64,000 nt of DNA from Streptomyces sp. SKN60 (GTDB lineage: Bacteria; Actinomycetota; Actinomycetes; Streptomycetales; Streptomycetaceae). The notes beneath the pieces were generated by a model. It had not been told where the DNA came from. It did no database searches and worked only from the letters and a program-made list of their open reading frames with translations. The stretch is taken from contig NZ_JAHTMW010000012.1 of the NCBI RefSeq assembly GCF_026236535.1, forward strand, positions 186,001-250,000, written 5' to 3'. The translations under genes and the position numbers were made by a program. Below, piece by piece: positions 9,349 through 17,220 of this stretch (position 1 is the first letter of the stretch; every line of letters begins with the position of its first letter).

Positions 9349-9377
9349 AGCATACGGGGGCGGCCGGACAGGGTCAA
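9349..9377 (-). promoter_or_regulatory. predicted HrdB-type promoter of rpsA
   Basis: Reading leftward: -35 TTGACC (9377-9372), a spacer of exactly 17 bases, then -10 TATGCT (9354-9349). This is close to the consensus for the main vegetative sigma factor and correctly placed for the highly expressed rpsA gene. The divergent methyltransferase gene starts at 9511. Confidence 0.75.
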
Positions 9378-9510
9378 TGCGCGAAGCGCACACCCGGGGC
9401 GGATCGCCGCATATCCGGCACAACTCATGTCGGCCCAGGCCATCCTGGCCACGGGAGGCCGCCCGCATCTACGCGCGCGGCTCTGAGCGCAAACTACATC
9501 GACGGGCGAG

Positions 9511-10341
9511 ATGAACCAAGAGTACGGACACGAAGACGGGCCCGAGGACGAGGCGGAGGCCACCCGGCGTGACGCCGGGGAAGCGGAGAGCAGCCGGGCC
9601 AGCCGCGGCTGGTGGGACCGCAACGCCGACGAGTACCAGAGCGAGCACGGAGCGTTCCTCGGGGACGACCGGTTCGTGTGGGGGCCGGAGGGTCTCGACG
9701 AGGCCGCGGCCGGGCTGCTCGGACCGGCCGCGGCGCTGAAGGGCCTGGACGTCCTGGAGATCGGCGCGGGCGCGGCGCAGTGCTCGCGCTGGCTGGCCGC
9801 GCAGGGGGCGAGGCCGGTGGCCCTGGACCTCTCGCACCGGCAGCTGCAGCACGCGCTGCGGATCGGGGAAGAGGTGCCGCTGGTGGAGGCGGACGCGGGG
9901 GCGCTGCCGTTCCGCGACGGCAGCTTCGACCTGGCGGTCTCGGCGTACGGCGCGGTGCCGTTCGTGGCCGATCCGGTACGGGTGTTCCGCGAGGTGCGCC
10001 GGGTGCTGCGGCCGGGCGGGCGCTGGGTGTTCTCGGTGACGCACCCGATCCGCTGGGCGTTCCCGGACGAGCCCGGTCCGGAAGGTCTGTCGATCGCCGC
10101 CTCCTACTTCGACCGGACGCCGTACGTCGAGCAGGACGAGCGGGGGAACGCGGTCTACGTCGAGCACCACCGGACGATCGGGGACCGGGTGCGGGACGTG
10201 GTGGCCGGCGGCTTCCGGCTGGTGGACCTGGTCGAGCCGGAGTGGCCGTCCTGGAACGACCAGGAGTGGGGCGGATGGTCCCCGCTGCGAGGGAACCTGA
10301 TCCCGGGCACGGCGATCTTCGTGTGCGAGCGCATGGACTAG
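9511..10341 (+). CDS. class I SAM-dependent methyltransferase
   Basis: 276 residues. A polar, acidic N-terminal 30 residues precede the conserved WWDRNADEYQ segment, then SAM motif I (VLEIGAGAAQCSRWLA, about residues 80-95), an acidic ALDLS turn, the motif DAGALPFRDGSFDLAVSAYGAVPF and the RRVLRPGGRWVFSVTHP post-motif. This is a Methyltransf_11-type small-molecule or lipid methylase. The substrate is unknown. It is divergent from rpsA, a position where a methyltransferase of this type is common in Streptomyces. The ATG at 9511 follows GGGCGAG. Confidence 0.88.
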   Translation: MNQEYGHEDGPEDEAEATRRDAGEAESSRASRGWWDRNADEYQSEHGAFLGDDRFVWGPEGLDEAAAGLLGPAAALKGLDVLEIGAGAAQCSRWLAAQGARPVALDLSHRQLQHALRIGEEVPLVEADAGALPFRDGSFDLAVSAYGAVPFVADPVRVFREVRRVLRPGGRWVFSVTHPIRWAFPDEPGPEGLSIAASYFDRTPYVEQDERGNAVYVEHHRTIGDRVRDVVAGGFRLVDLVEPEWPSWNDQEWGGWSPLRGNLIPGTAIFVCERMD

Positions 10342-10456
10342 CGGCCGCGCCGCACGGACCACGGCCGGCGAGCTGCCCCGCCGATCAGTCATACGAATCG
10401 GCGGGCCTGTGGACAGTCGCGCGCACCGGGTCGGCGGGTCGTACGAGACTGGCCGC

Positions 10457-13015
10457 GTGATCCGAAACGACGCACTCGACCTGCTTCCCGTCCGCCATGC
10501 CGTCCCCGAGCTGCTGACCGCGCTCGAGGAGCGCGGCACGGCGGTGCTGCACGCCCCGCCGGGGACCGGCAAGACCACGCTGGTCCCGCTGGCCCTCGCG
10601 GGTCTTATAGGGGACGGGCCGGAGCGGCGGGTGCTGGTCGCCGAGCCGCGCCGGATGGCGGTGCGGGCGGCGGCGCGGCGGATGGCCTGGCTGCTCGGCG
10701 AGGAGGTCGGCGGGTCCGTCGGTTTCTCCGTGCGCGGGGAGCGGCGGACCGGTCCGGCCACCCGGGTCGAGGTGGTGACCACGGGCGTGCTGCTCCAGCG
10801 GCTGCAGCGCGATCCCGAGCTGGCCGGCGTGGACGTGGTGCTGCTCGACGAGTGCCACGAGCGGCATCTGGACGCGGACACGGCGCTCGCGTTCCTGGTG
10901 GACGTGCGGGCGGCGCTGCGGCCCGAGCTGCGGCTGATCGCCGCGTCGGCGACGAGCGACGCGGCGGCCTGGGCGGAGCTGCTGACCGTCCTCGACGGGG
11001 GCGGTCCGGCGCCGGTGGTGCGGGCGGAGGGGAAGGTCCATGGCTCCGCGATCCACTTCGCACCGCCGCCGGCCGGGGTGCGGCCGGCGCACGGCACCTG
11101 GGTGGACCCGGCGCTGCTGCGGCATGTGGCCGCGACGGTGCGGGAGGCGCTGGAGCGGCACGAGGGCGATCTGCTCTGTTTCCTGCCGGGCACCGGGGAG
11201 ATCGCCCGGACGGCCGGGCTGCTCGCGGGCGTGGACGCCGAGGTGCTGCAGTTGCACGGGCGGGCGCCGGCGGCGGTGCAGGACGCGGTGCTGCGGGGCG
11301 GCGGGCCGGGCGGGCGGCGCCGGGTGGTCCTGACGACCTCGGTGGCGGAGTCGAGCCTGACGGTGCCGGGCGTGCGGATCGTGGTCGATTCCGGGCTTTC
11401 CCGGGAGCCTCGGACGGACCATGCGCGGGGCCTGGGTTCGCTGGCCACCGTGCCGGTGTCGGCGGCGGTCGCGACGCAGCGCGCCGGGCGGGCCGGGCGC
11501 GAGGCCTTCGGCACGGTGTACCGCTGCTGGTCGACGGCGGAGGACGCGCGGCTCGCACGGTTCCCCGCCCCCGAGATCAAGGTCGCCGATCTGACCGATT
11601 TCGCGCTGCGGGCGGCGTGCTGGGGGGATCCCTCGGCGGCCGGTCTCGCGCTGCTCGACGCGCCGCCGGCCGGGGCGATGGCGGCGGCCCGGCAGGTTCT
11701 GACGGCGATCGGCGCGGTGGACGGGGAGGGCCGGGCCACCGACCGCGGGGTGCGGATGTCCCGGCTCGGTCTGCATCCGCGCCTCGGGCGGGCGCTGCTC
11801 GACGGGGCGCCCGAGGTCGGGGCGCGGCGGGCGGCGGAGGTGGTGGCGCTGCTGAGCGAGGAGCCGCCCCGGGAGTACGGGGACGATCTGGCGGCGGCCT
11901 GGCGCGAGGCCCGCCGCGGCGGCGACGGGTACGGGGCGCGCTGGAAGGCGGAGGTGCGGCGGCTGGAGCGGTCGGCCGGCGAGGCGGCCGGGCCCGGTGC
12001 GGACGGGCGGACCGCGGGACCGGGGGCCGCCGGGGAGGACGCGGTGGCGGGGCTGGTGACGGCGCTGGCGTTTCCGGAGCGGGTGGCGCGGGCCCGGGAG
12101 CAGGGCGGCTGTCTGATGGTGTCGGGCACCGGGGCGCGGCTCGCCGAGGGTTCGGGGCTGCGGTCGGCGCCGTGGCTGGCGGTCGCGGTGGCGGACCGGA
12201 CGGTGCAGAGCGCCGTGGCCCGGGTGCGGCTCGCGGCCGTGGTGGACGAGGCGGTGGCGCGGCGGGCGGCGGGGCATCTGCTGAGCTCGGGCGAGGAGGT
12301 CCACTGGGAGGACGGGGACGTGGTGGCCCGGTCGGTGGAGCGGCTGGGGGCGGTGGAGCTGACGGTGCGGCCGCTGCGGGACGCGGTCGATCCGGCGCTG
12401 GTGCGGGCGGCGCTGCTCGACGGGCTGCGCCGGGAGGGCACGGGGCTGCTGCGGTGGTCGCGGGACGCGGTGGAGCTGCGGAGCCGGCTGGCCTTCCTGC
12501 ACCGGGTGGTGGGCGAGCCGTGGCCCGAGGTGTCGGAGGAGGCGCTGCTCGGCCGGGCGGCGGAGTGGCTGGAGCCGGAGCTGTCGCGGGCCCGCCGACG
12601 GGCCGATCTGGGGCGGATCGACGCGGGTGAGGGGCTGCGCCGGCTGCTGCCGTGGGCGACGGGCGAGGCGGGGCGGCTGGACGAGCTGGCGCCGGAGCGG
12701 ATCGAGGTGCCGAGCGGTTCGCGGATACGGGTGGAGTACGGCGGGGAGCGGCCGGTGCTCGCGGTGAAGCTGCAGGAGATGTTCGGGCTCGCCGAGACGC
12801 CCCGGGTGGCGGGGGTGCCGGTCCTGGTGCACCTGCTGTCCCCCGCCGGGCGGCCGGCGGCGGTGACCTCGGACCTGGCCTCGTTCTGGCGGGAGGGCTA
12901 CCGGGCGGTGCGGGCGGAGCTGCGGGGGCGGTATCCGAAGCACCCGTGGCCGGAGGACCCCTCGGTGGCGGAGCCGACCCGGCACACCAGTGCCCGGCTC
13001 AGGCGGGAGCGCTGA
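10457..13015 (+). CDS. hrpB: ATP-dependent RNA helicase HrpB (DEAH-box family)
   Basis: About 852 residues from the GTG at 10457 (reading (M)IRNDALDLLPVR, matching the family start); a GTG at 10409 would add 16 residues. Walker A PPGTGKTT lies near residues 34-41, Walker B is DECH near 131 (DECHERHLDAD), and the helicase C signature QRAGRAGRE is near 355. An HA2-like region and the HrpB C-terminal domain follow. HrpB is a bacterial DEAH-type helicase of uncertain role. The last 17 bases overlap the convergent DUF3068 gene, so the two genes may interfere at their 3' ends. Confidence 0.93.
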   Translation: MIRNDALDLLPVRHAVPELLTALEERGTAVLHAPPGTGKTTLVPLALAGLIGDGPERRVLVAEPRRMAVRAAARRMAWLLGEEVGGSVGFSVRGERRTGPATRVEVVTTGVLLQRLQRDPELAGVDVVLLDECHERHLDADTALAFLVDVRAALRPELRLIAASATSDAAAWAELLTVLDGGGPAPVVRAEGKVHGSAIHFAPPPAGVRPAHGTWVDPALLRHVAATVREALERHEGDLLCFLPGTGEIARTAGLLAGVDAEVLQLHGRAPAAVQDAVLRGGGPGGRRRVVLTTSVAESSLTVPGVRIVVDSGLSREPRTDHARGLGSLATVPVSAAVATQRAGRAGREAFGTVYRCWSTAEDARLARFPAPEIKVADLTDFALRAACWGDPSAAGLALLDAPPAGAMAAARQVLTAIGAVDGEGRATDRGVRMSRLGLHPRLGRALLDGAPEVGARRAAEVVALLSEEPPREYGDDLAAAWREARRGGDGYGARWKAEVRRLERSAGEAAGPGADGRTAGPGAAGEDAVAGLVTALAFPERVARAREQGGCLMVSGTGARLAEGSGLRSAPWLAVAVADRTVQSAVARVRLAAVVDEAVARRAAGHLLSSGEEVHWEDGDVVARSVERLGAVELTVRPLRDAVDPALVRAALLDGLRREGTGLLRWSRDAVELRSRLAFLHRVVGEPWPEVSEEALLGRAAEWLEPELSRARRRADLGRIDAGEGLRRLLPWATGEAGRLDELAPERIEVPSGSRIRVEYGGERPVLAVKLQEMFGLAETPRVAGVPVLVHLLSPAGRPAAVTSDLASFWREGYRAVRAELRGRYPKHPWPEDPSVAEPTRHTSARLRRER

Positions 13016-14024
13016 CGGGCCCGGGCCCGGGGTCCGGACCCGGGTCGGGACCGGGGTCGGTACCGATCGCGGTCGCGGTCGCGGGGCGGCGGGAGCGGGC
13101 CTCCAGCCAGAGGGAGAGGGCGAGCAGGACGAGGGCGAGGACGGTGAAGCTCCACGGGAGATAGGAGACGAGCAGGAGCACCATCAGGCGGTTGCTCTCG
13201 ACCAGGTCGACGACGTAGGCGATGTAGTCCTCGCGCATCTTCACGTGGCCTGCGAAGACGGTGACGGTGTCCTGGCCCATGAGGGCGCGGGCGTTGCGGA
13301 GTTCCTCCCGGTGGATCTCCTCGCCGTTGACGGGGGCGCCGGTGACGGGGTCGATCCAGAACATGCGCTTGGTGGTGTACCAGCGGGTGAGGCCGGTCTT
13401 GGCGAGGACGTCCGGGGTGATGCCCTGGACCGGCATGGTCTTGGGCATGGGGACCTCGGTCCAGGGGACGGTCTGCTCGAAGTAGTAGACCTCCAGGCCG
13501 CGGAAGGTGCGGGTGCCCTGGTAGTGGATGGGGGCGGAGGTGCGGGTCTGGGCGTCGAAGTACTGGTAGTCCCGCTTCTCGGTGAGGAAGGGCCACTTGA
13601 ACTCGATGCCCTCGCGGCGGACCGGGTCGCCGTCGACCATCTCGCCGGTGGCGTGGACGGGGTCCTGGGTGTGGGCGTCGAAGACGTAGCGCTCGGGGAT
13701 CTTGGAGACCATCTTGCCGTCGGGGCCGAGGACATAGGAGAGGGAGTCCCAGACCACGACGTCACGGCCGGCGTCGCGCTCGATCTTCTTCGACTCCTCC
13801 ACATTGCCCTTGAGGGTCTGGACGATCGTGATCTTGTCGACCTGCTCGGACTTGAGGGTGGAGTAGTTCAGGAGGGTCGCGGGCTTCGCCTCCAGGACGG
13901 TCTCCTGGTACTGGTTCGGCGGGATCTTGGCGAGCCGGGGGAAGGCGTACCAGCGCATGGTCGGGGCCATGGCGGCGAAGAAGACGGCGAACGAGAGCAG
14001 GACGAGGCTCGCTCGGCGGCGCAT
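12999..14024 (-). CDS. DUF3068 (PorA family) membrane protein
   Basis: 341 residues, with a GAGGGG site eight bases before the ATG at 14024. An N-terminal membrane helix (about residues 6-23) leads to a large external domain of about 260 residues rich in Thr, Tyr and charged residues (FDAHTQDPVHATGEMVDG, YFEQTVPWTEV). A second membrane helix follows near residues 290-315, and then a Pro-rich tail of DPGP repeats. The family was named from corynebacterial porin PorA, but Streptomyces has no mycolate outer membrane, so a porin role is doubtful. An 11-base gap separates it from the small SPW_0924 gene upstream, implying one transcript. Confidence 0.85.
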   Translation of the reverse strand: MRRRASLVLLSFAVFFAAMAPTMRWYAFPRLAKIPPNQYQETVLEAKPATLLNYSTLKSEQVDKITIVQTLKGNVEESKKIERDAGRDVVVWDSLSYVLGPDGKMVSKIPERYVFDAHTQDPVHATGEMVDGDPVRREGIEFKWPFLTEKRDYQYFDAQTRTSAPIHYQGTRTFRGLEVYYFEQTVPWTEVPMPKTMPVQGITPDVLAKTGLTRWYTTKRMFWIDPVTGAPVNGEEIHREELRNARALMGQDTVTVFAGHVKMREDYIAYVVDLVESNRLMVLLLVSYLPWSFTVLALVLLALSLWLEARSRRPATATAIGTDPGPDPGPDPGPGPVSAPA

Positions 14025-14035
14025 GGGGCGGCCCC

Positions 14036-14176
14036 TCACTTCTTGGGGCCGGGATCGGCGGTGAGCAGGGGCAGCGGCGAGGTCGGCCCGTCCGGCGGCA
14101 GATCGGTGAAGGAGACGAGCAGGATGAACAGGAGGACGGGCACGAGTCCGATGACGGCTGCGGCAAGGGCGCGCAA
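14036..14176 (-). CDS. SPW_0924 family small protein
   Basis: 46 residues from a TTG start at 14176, with GGGAGG six bases upstream. One hydrophobic helix (about residues 4-23) is followed by a short Pro-rich tail ending in SPLPLLTADPGPKK. The conserved PLLT-near-C-terminus pattern is that of the SPW_0924 family found across Streptomyces. I infer a single-pass membrane or exported peptide. The gene lies 11 bases upstream of the DUF3068 gene, so the two may work together. Function is unknown. Confidence 0.75.
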   Translation of the reverse strand: MRALAAAVIGLVPVLLFILLVSFTDLPPDGPTSPLPLLTADPGPKK

Positions 14177-14317
14177 GGTCGGCCTCCCGGTGCTCGATCT
14201 GATACGTCGCCAGGGCGGGGGCACCGTAGCAACGCGACCGCGAGATGAGAACACGTTGCACTCAGAACGCGTGCGCCCCCGGGTCCGGCGCGGCGGACAC
14301 GGGGGCGGCACGAGGGG

Positions 14318-14336
14318 CCGGGCTGGCAGCGCCCGG
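14318..14336 (-). terminator. possible terminator after the lytic transglycosylase gene
   Basis: CCGGGC (14318-14323) pairs with GCCCGG (14331-14336) around a seven-base loop, immediately after the stop at 14341. The stem is short and there is no T run, so this is tentative. Confidence 0.4.
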
Positions 14337-14340
14337 GCGG

Positions 14341-16092
14341 TCAGGAACTCGGCGTGGGCGACGGGGTGCCGGTCCCGGACTCCGAGGGCGACGGGGTCGG
14401 CGTGGGAGTCGGGGTGGGCTCGGGCTCCGGGGCGGTCACCTTGAAGGTGACGGTGAGCGTGCCGCCGCCGGGCGCGGTGATCCGCAGGGTGAAGGTCCCG
14501 GCCGTGTCGCCCGCGAAGACCTCCGGCAGCGTGAACGTGCCGTCGGCCGCGGTCCGCAGGCCGGTGAGGGTGCGGACCGGGTTGCCGTCGGCGTCCTTGA
14601 AGAAGGGTCCTTCGGTGGCGGGCTTCGGGTCCTCGGTCGAGGTGACGAAGGTGGCGGTGAGGGCGACGCCAGCGGCGACGTTGCCGTCGTCGGTGGCCTT
14701 GACGGCGACCCGGTCGGCGAAGCTGCCGCCGGTGACGGCCGCGAGCTCCTTGGCGTCGAGGCGGGTGAGGGTGTCGGCGGAGCGCTCGGTGACGGTCGCG
14801 GTGAACTCGACCGCGTTCAGGGTCCGGCCGGCCACGGCGGCGCTGACGGTGAAGGCGCCGGTGGCCTCGCCGGCCTTGAGGGTGGGGGCGACGGCCTTGC
14901 CGTTGCTGCCGGTGACGACGGTGACCTCGCGCACGCCGACGGCGAACCGGGTGTCGGTGTCGCCGACCACCCGGAACCGCACCTGGACGCCGGGGACCGG
15001 CTTGCCGGCCGCGTCGACGGCGAGCACGGTGGGCCGGGTGACGAAGCCGCTGCCCGCACGGGCGGTGAGGGTGGTGGCGCCGTCCCGGGAGATCCGGGTC
15101 ACCCGGCTCGCGGGGTCGGTGACCGGCGGAGTGGTGGGCTTCGACGGCGTCGGCTTGGCGGGGGTGGGCTTCGGCGTGGCCGGCGTCGGGCTCGGCTTCG
15201 GCGACGCGGGGGTCGTCGGGAGCGGACGGGTGCCGGCCGGGTTGGTGACCGGGTCGTCGCTGCGGTGGCCGGGGAGCTGGCCGGTGCCGTCGGGCACCTG
15301 GTGGGAGTTGCGCTTGTAGTACTCGAACCAGGAGAGCACCGTGCGCAGGTACTCGTTGGAGTGGTTGTAGCTCAGGATCGCCTGGTCGAGGTCGGCCTGG
15401 AGGGCGAGGTTGCGGCCGTTGGCGCAGAGGTAGAGGCCGGCGGCCTGGGCCGCGTCGTAGATGTTGCTGGGGTCCTTCTTCCCGTCGCTGTTGGCGTCCT
15501 GGCCCCAGGTCTTCCAGGTGGACGGGATGAACTGCATCGGGCCGATCGCCCGGTCGTGCGTGGTGTCGCCGTCGTACAGGCCGCCGTCGGTGTCGGAGAT
15601 GTTGGCGAAGCCGACGCCGTTGAGGACCGGGCCGAGGATCGGGGACTTGGTGGTGCCGTTGGCGTCGACGTTGCCGCCGCCGGCCTGCCCGGACTCGACC
15701 TTGCCGATGCCGGCGAGCAGCTGCCAGGGCAGGTTGCAGCCGGGGTCGGTGGAGCGTATCGACTCCTCGGCGCGCTTGTAGGCCGCGTAGACGGTCGCGG
15801 GTATGCCGGCCTCACCGGGGCCGGTGAACAGCGGCGGGGTGGTGGGCGCGCCGGGCTTGTTGGGGGTGTTCAGCGGGGGCAGCTCGGTGTAGTACGGCGA
15901 GTCGCCGGAGGCCGAGCCGTCCGGGGGTGTGGTCGCGTCACCGGCACCGATGGGCAGGTCGCCGCTCGTGCCGTCGGTGGGCGGCGTGGTCGTGCCGGGT
16001 GCCTGAGAGGCGGCGAGCGCCGCGACCGCGGCGGCCACGACCGCACCGCTGGTGGCTCCCCTGCGTAGCCGGCGGCCCAAGTGCGCTGCCAT
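14341..16092 (-). CDS. secreted lytic murein transglycosylase with C-terminal Ig-like domains
   Basis: 583 residues with GGAGG nine bases before the ATG. A signal peptide (RRLRRGATSGAVVAAAVAAL, about residues 7-26) is followed by a Pro/Thr-rich linker and a soluble lytic transglycosylase domain at about residues 95-265. Within it, GIGKVESG holds the catalytic Glu and IGPMQFIPSTW is the substrate-groove motif. A second Pro/Thr/Lys linker leads to two bacterial Ig-like (invasin-type) repeats of about 90-100 residues each, then a repetitive PTPTP tail. It should cleave peptidoglycan glycan strands outside the membrane. The Ig-like part probably sets wall attachment or reach. It is divergent from the DUF4184 gene. 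Confidence 0.9.
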   Translation of the reverse strand: MAAHLGRRLRRGATSGAVVAAAVAALAASQAPGTTTPPTDGTSGDLPIGAGDATTPPDGSASGDSPYYTELPPLNTPNKPGAPTTPPLFTGPGEAGIPATVYAAYKRAEESIRSTDPGCNLPWQLLAGIGKVESGQAGGGNVDANGTTKSPILGPVLNGVGFANISDTDGGLYDGDTTHDRAIGPMQFIPSTWKTWGQDANSDGKKDPSNIYDAAQAAGLYLCANGRNLALQADLDQAILSYNHSNEYLRTVLSWFEYYKRNSHQVPDGTGQLPGHRSDDPVTNPAGTRPLPTTPASPKPSPTPATPKPTPAKPTPSKPTTPPVTDPASRVTRISRDGATTLTARAGSGFVTRPTVLAVDAAGKPVPGVQVRFRVVGDTDTRFAVGVREVTVVTGSNGKAVAPTLKAGEATGAFTVSAAVAGRTLNAVEFTATVTERSADTLTRLDAKELAAVTGGSFADRVAVKATDDGNVAAGVALTATFVTSTEDPKPATEGPFFKDADGNPVRTLTGLRTAADGTFTLPEVFAGDTAGTFTLRITAPGGGTLTVTFKVTAPEPEPTPTPTPTPSPSESGTGTPSPTPSS

Positions 16093-16283
16093 ACGTGTGG
16101 TCCTCCCCGTGTCCCCTCCGCGCTCCCCGCGCGGCTCCGATCGCCGACCCTATGCCAACTCCGGTCACCGGGACACCGCGTGCTGACCGTCTTTCACTGT
16201 TTCGTCACTACTTGGCCGCCGGAGCTTTCTCCGTCGGACGGTCCTGAATACTGAGGGGGCACTTCGGATCGAGGGGGAGTTCC

Positions 16284-17162
16284 GTGCCGTTCACACTCAG
16301 TCATGCCGCAGCGGTCCTGCCGGGCATCCGCCGCGGCGGAACGGGCCGGGGCCCGCTGGTGGCGTCGGCGCTCGTCGCCGGCTCCTTCTCCCCCGACATG
16401 ACGTACTTCGCGGCCTCGGCGATTCCCGGCGCGATGCTGTTCGGGAACGTCACGCACTCCTTCCTCGGCGTCGTCACCGTCGACGTGCTCATCACGGCGG
16501 CGATGGTGGGGCTGTGGCTCCTGGTGCGCGAGCCGCTGGTGGCGCTGCTGCCGCGGGGGTGGCGGGGCCGGGTGTACGGCTTCGTGCGCGGCCGGCCGTG
16601 GCGGGAGCGGCATCCGGCGGCGCTGGCCGGGTGGTTCGTGCTGTCGGCGATGATCGGCGCGACCACGCACGTGGTGTGGGACGCGTTCACCCATCTCGAC
16701 CGGTGGGGCACCCGGGTGATCCCGGTCCTCGGCGAGGTCGTGGCCGGCTTCCCCGTCTACCTCTACGCGCAGTACGGGGGTTCGGCGCTGGCCCTGGTGC
16801 TGCTCTGCTGGTTCACCGTACGGGCCCTGCGCGCGACGCCCCTGGACGCACCGGTGCCCGCGCGGGTGCCGGTCCTCGACCGGCGCGGGCTGCTGCTCGC
16901 GGCGGCGGTGATCGGGGGGTGCGTGGTGGCCGGGGCGGTGCAGCGGGTGCTGCGCTTCTACGCGTACTGGGGGCGGATCGGGACGCCGGTCGACATCATC
17001 CCGACGCTGTGCTTCGGGGCGGGGTCGGGGTTGTTCGTGGGGGTGCTGGTGTACGGGGTGGGGGTGCGGGTCCGGGCCGGTGCGGGTGCGGGTCCGGGGG
17101 TGCCGCCCGTTGCCCCTGTGGCGGAACGTACTCCGGAGCGTTCCGGTCAGGGCCCCCACTGA
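16284..17162 (+). CDS. DUF4184 family membrane protein
   Basis: 292 residues from a GTG preceded by GAGGGGGAG. The start PFTLSHAAAVLP and the SFSPDMTYFA and THVVWDAFTH motifs are characteristic of DUF4184. Four to six hydrophobic helices are visible. The conserved His/Asp residues (SHAA, SPD, HS, WDAFTH) recall the metal-dependent hydrolase-like YdjM/DUF457 membrane proteins, so metal binding is plausible but unproven. It is convergent with polA across a shared terminator. Confidence 0.85.
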   Translation: MPFTLSHAAAVLPGIRRGGTGRGPLVASALVAGSFSPDMTYFAASAIPGAMLFGNVTHSFLGVVTVDVLITAAMVGLWLLVREPLVALLPRGWRGRVYGFVRGRPWRERHPAALAGWFVLSAMIGATTHVVWDAFTHLDRWGTRVIPVLGEVVAGFPVYLYAQYGGSALALVLLCWFTVRALRATPLDAPVPARVPVLDRRGLLLAAAVIGGCVVAGAVQRVLRFYAYWGRIGTPVDIIPTLCFGAGSGLFVGVLVYGVGVRVRAGAGAGPGVPPVAPVAERTPERSGQGPH

Positions 17163-17171
17163 CCGTCAGCC

Positions 17172-17204
17172 GAAAGGCCCGGCCCTCGTGGGGCCGGGCC
17201 TTTC
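17172..17204. terminator. bidirectional terminator between DUF4184 gene and polA
   Basis: Perfect 13-base stem GAAAGGCCCGGCC (17172-17184) with GGCCGGGCCTTTC (17192-17204) and a seven-base loop. The A-rich and T-rich stem ends let it work in both directions between the convergent genes. Confidence 0.85.
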
Positions 17205-17220
17205 AGGTCGGGACGTCGCG

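Noticed and set aside
16093-16283. c-di-AMP (ydaO) riboswitch before the lytic transglycosylase gene
   Set aside because: Such switches occur upstream of Streptomyces wall hydrolase genes, but the 190-base gap is short and shows none of the conserved elements I would expect.
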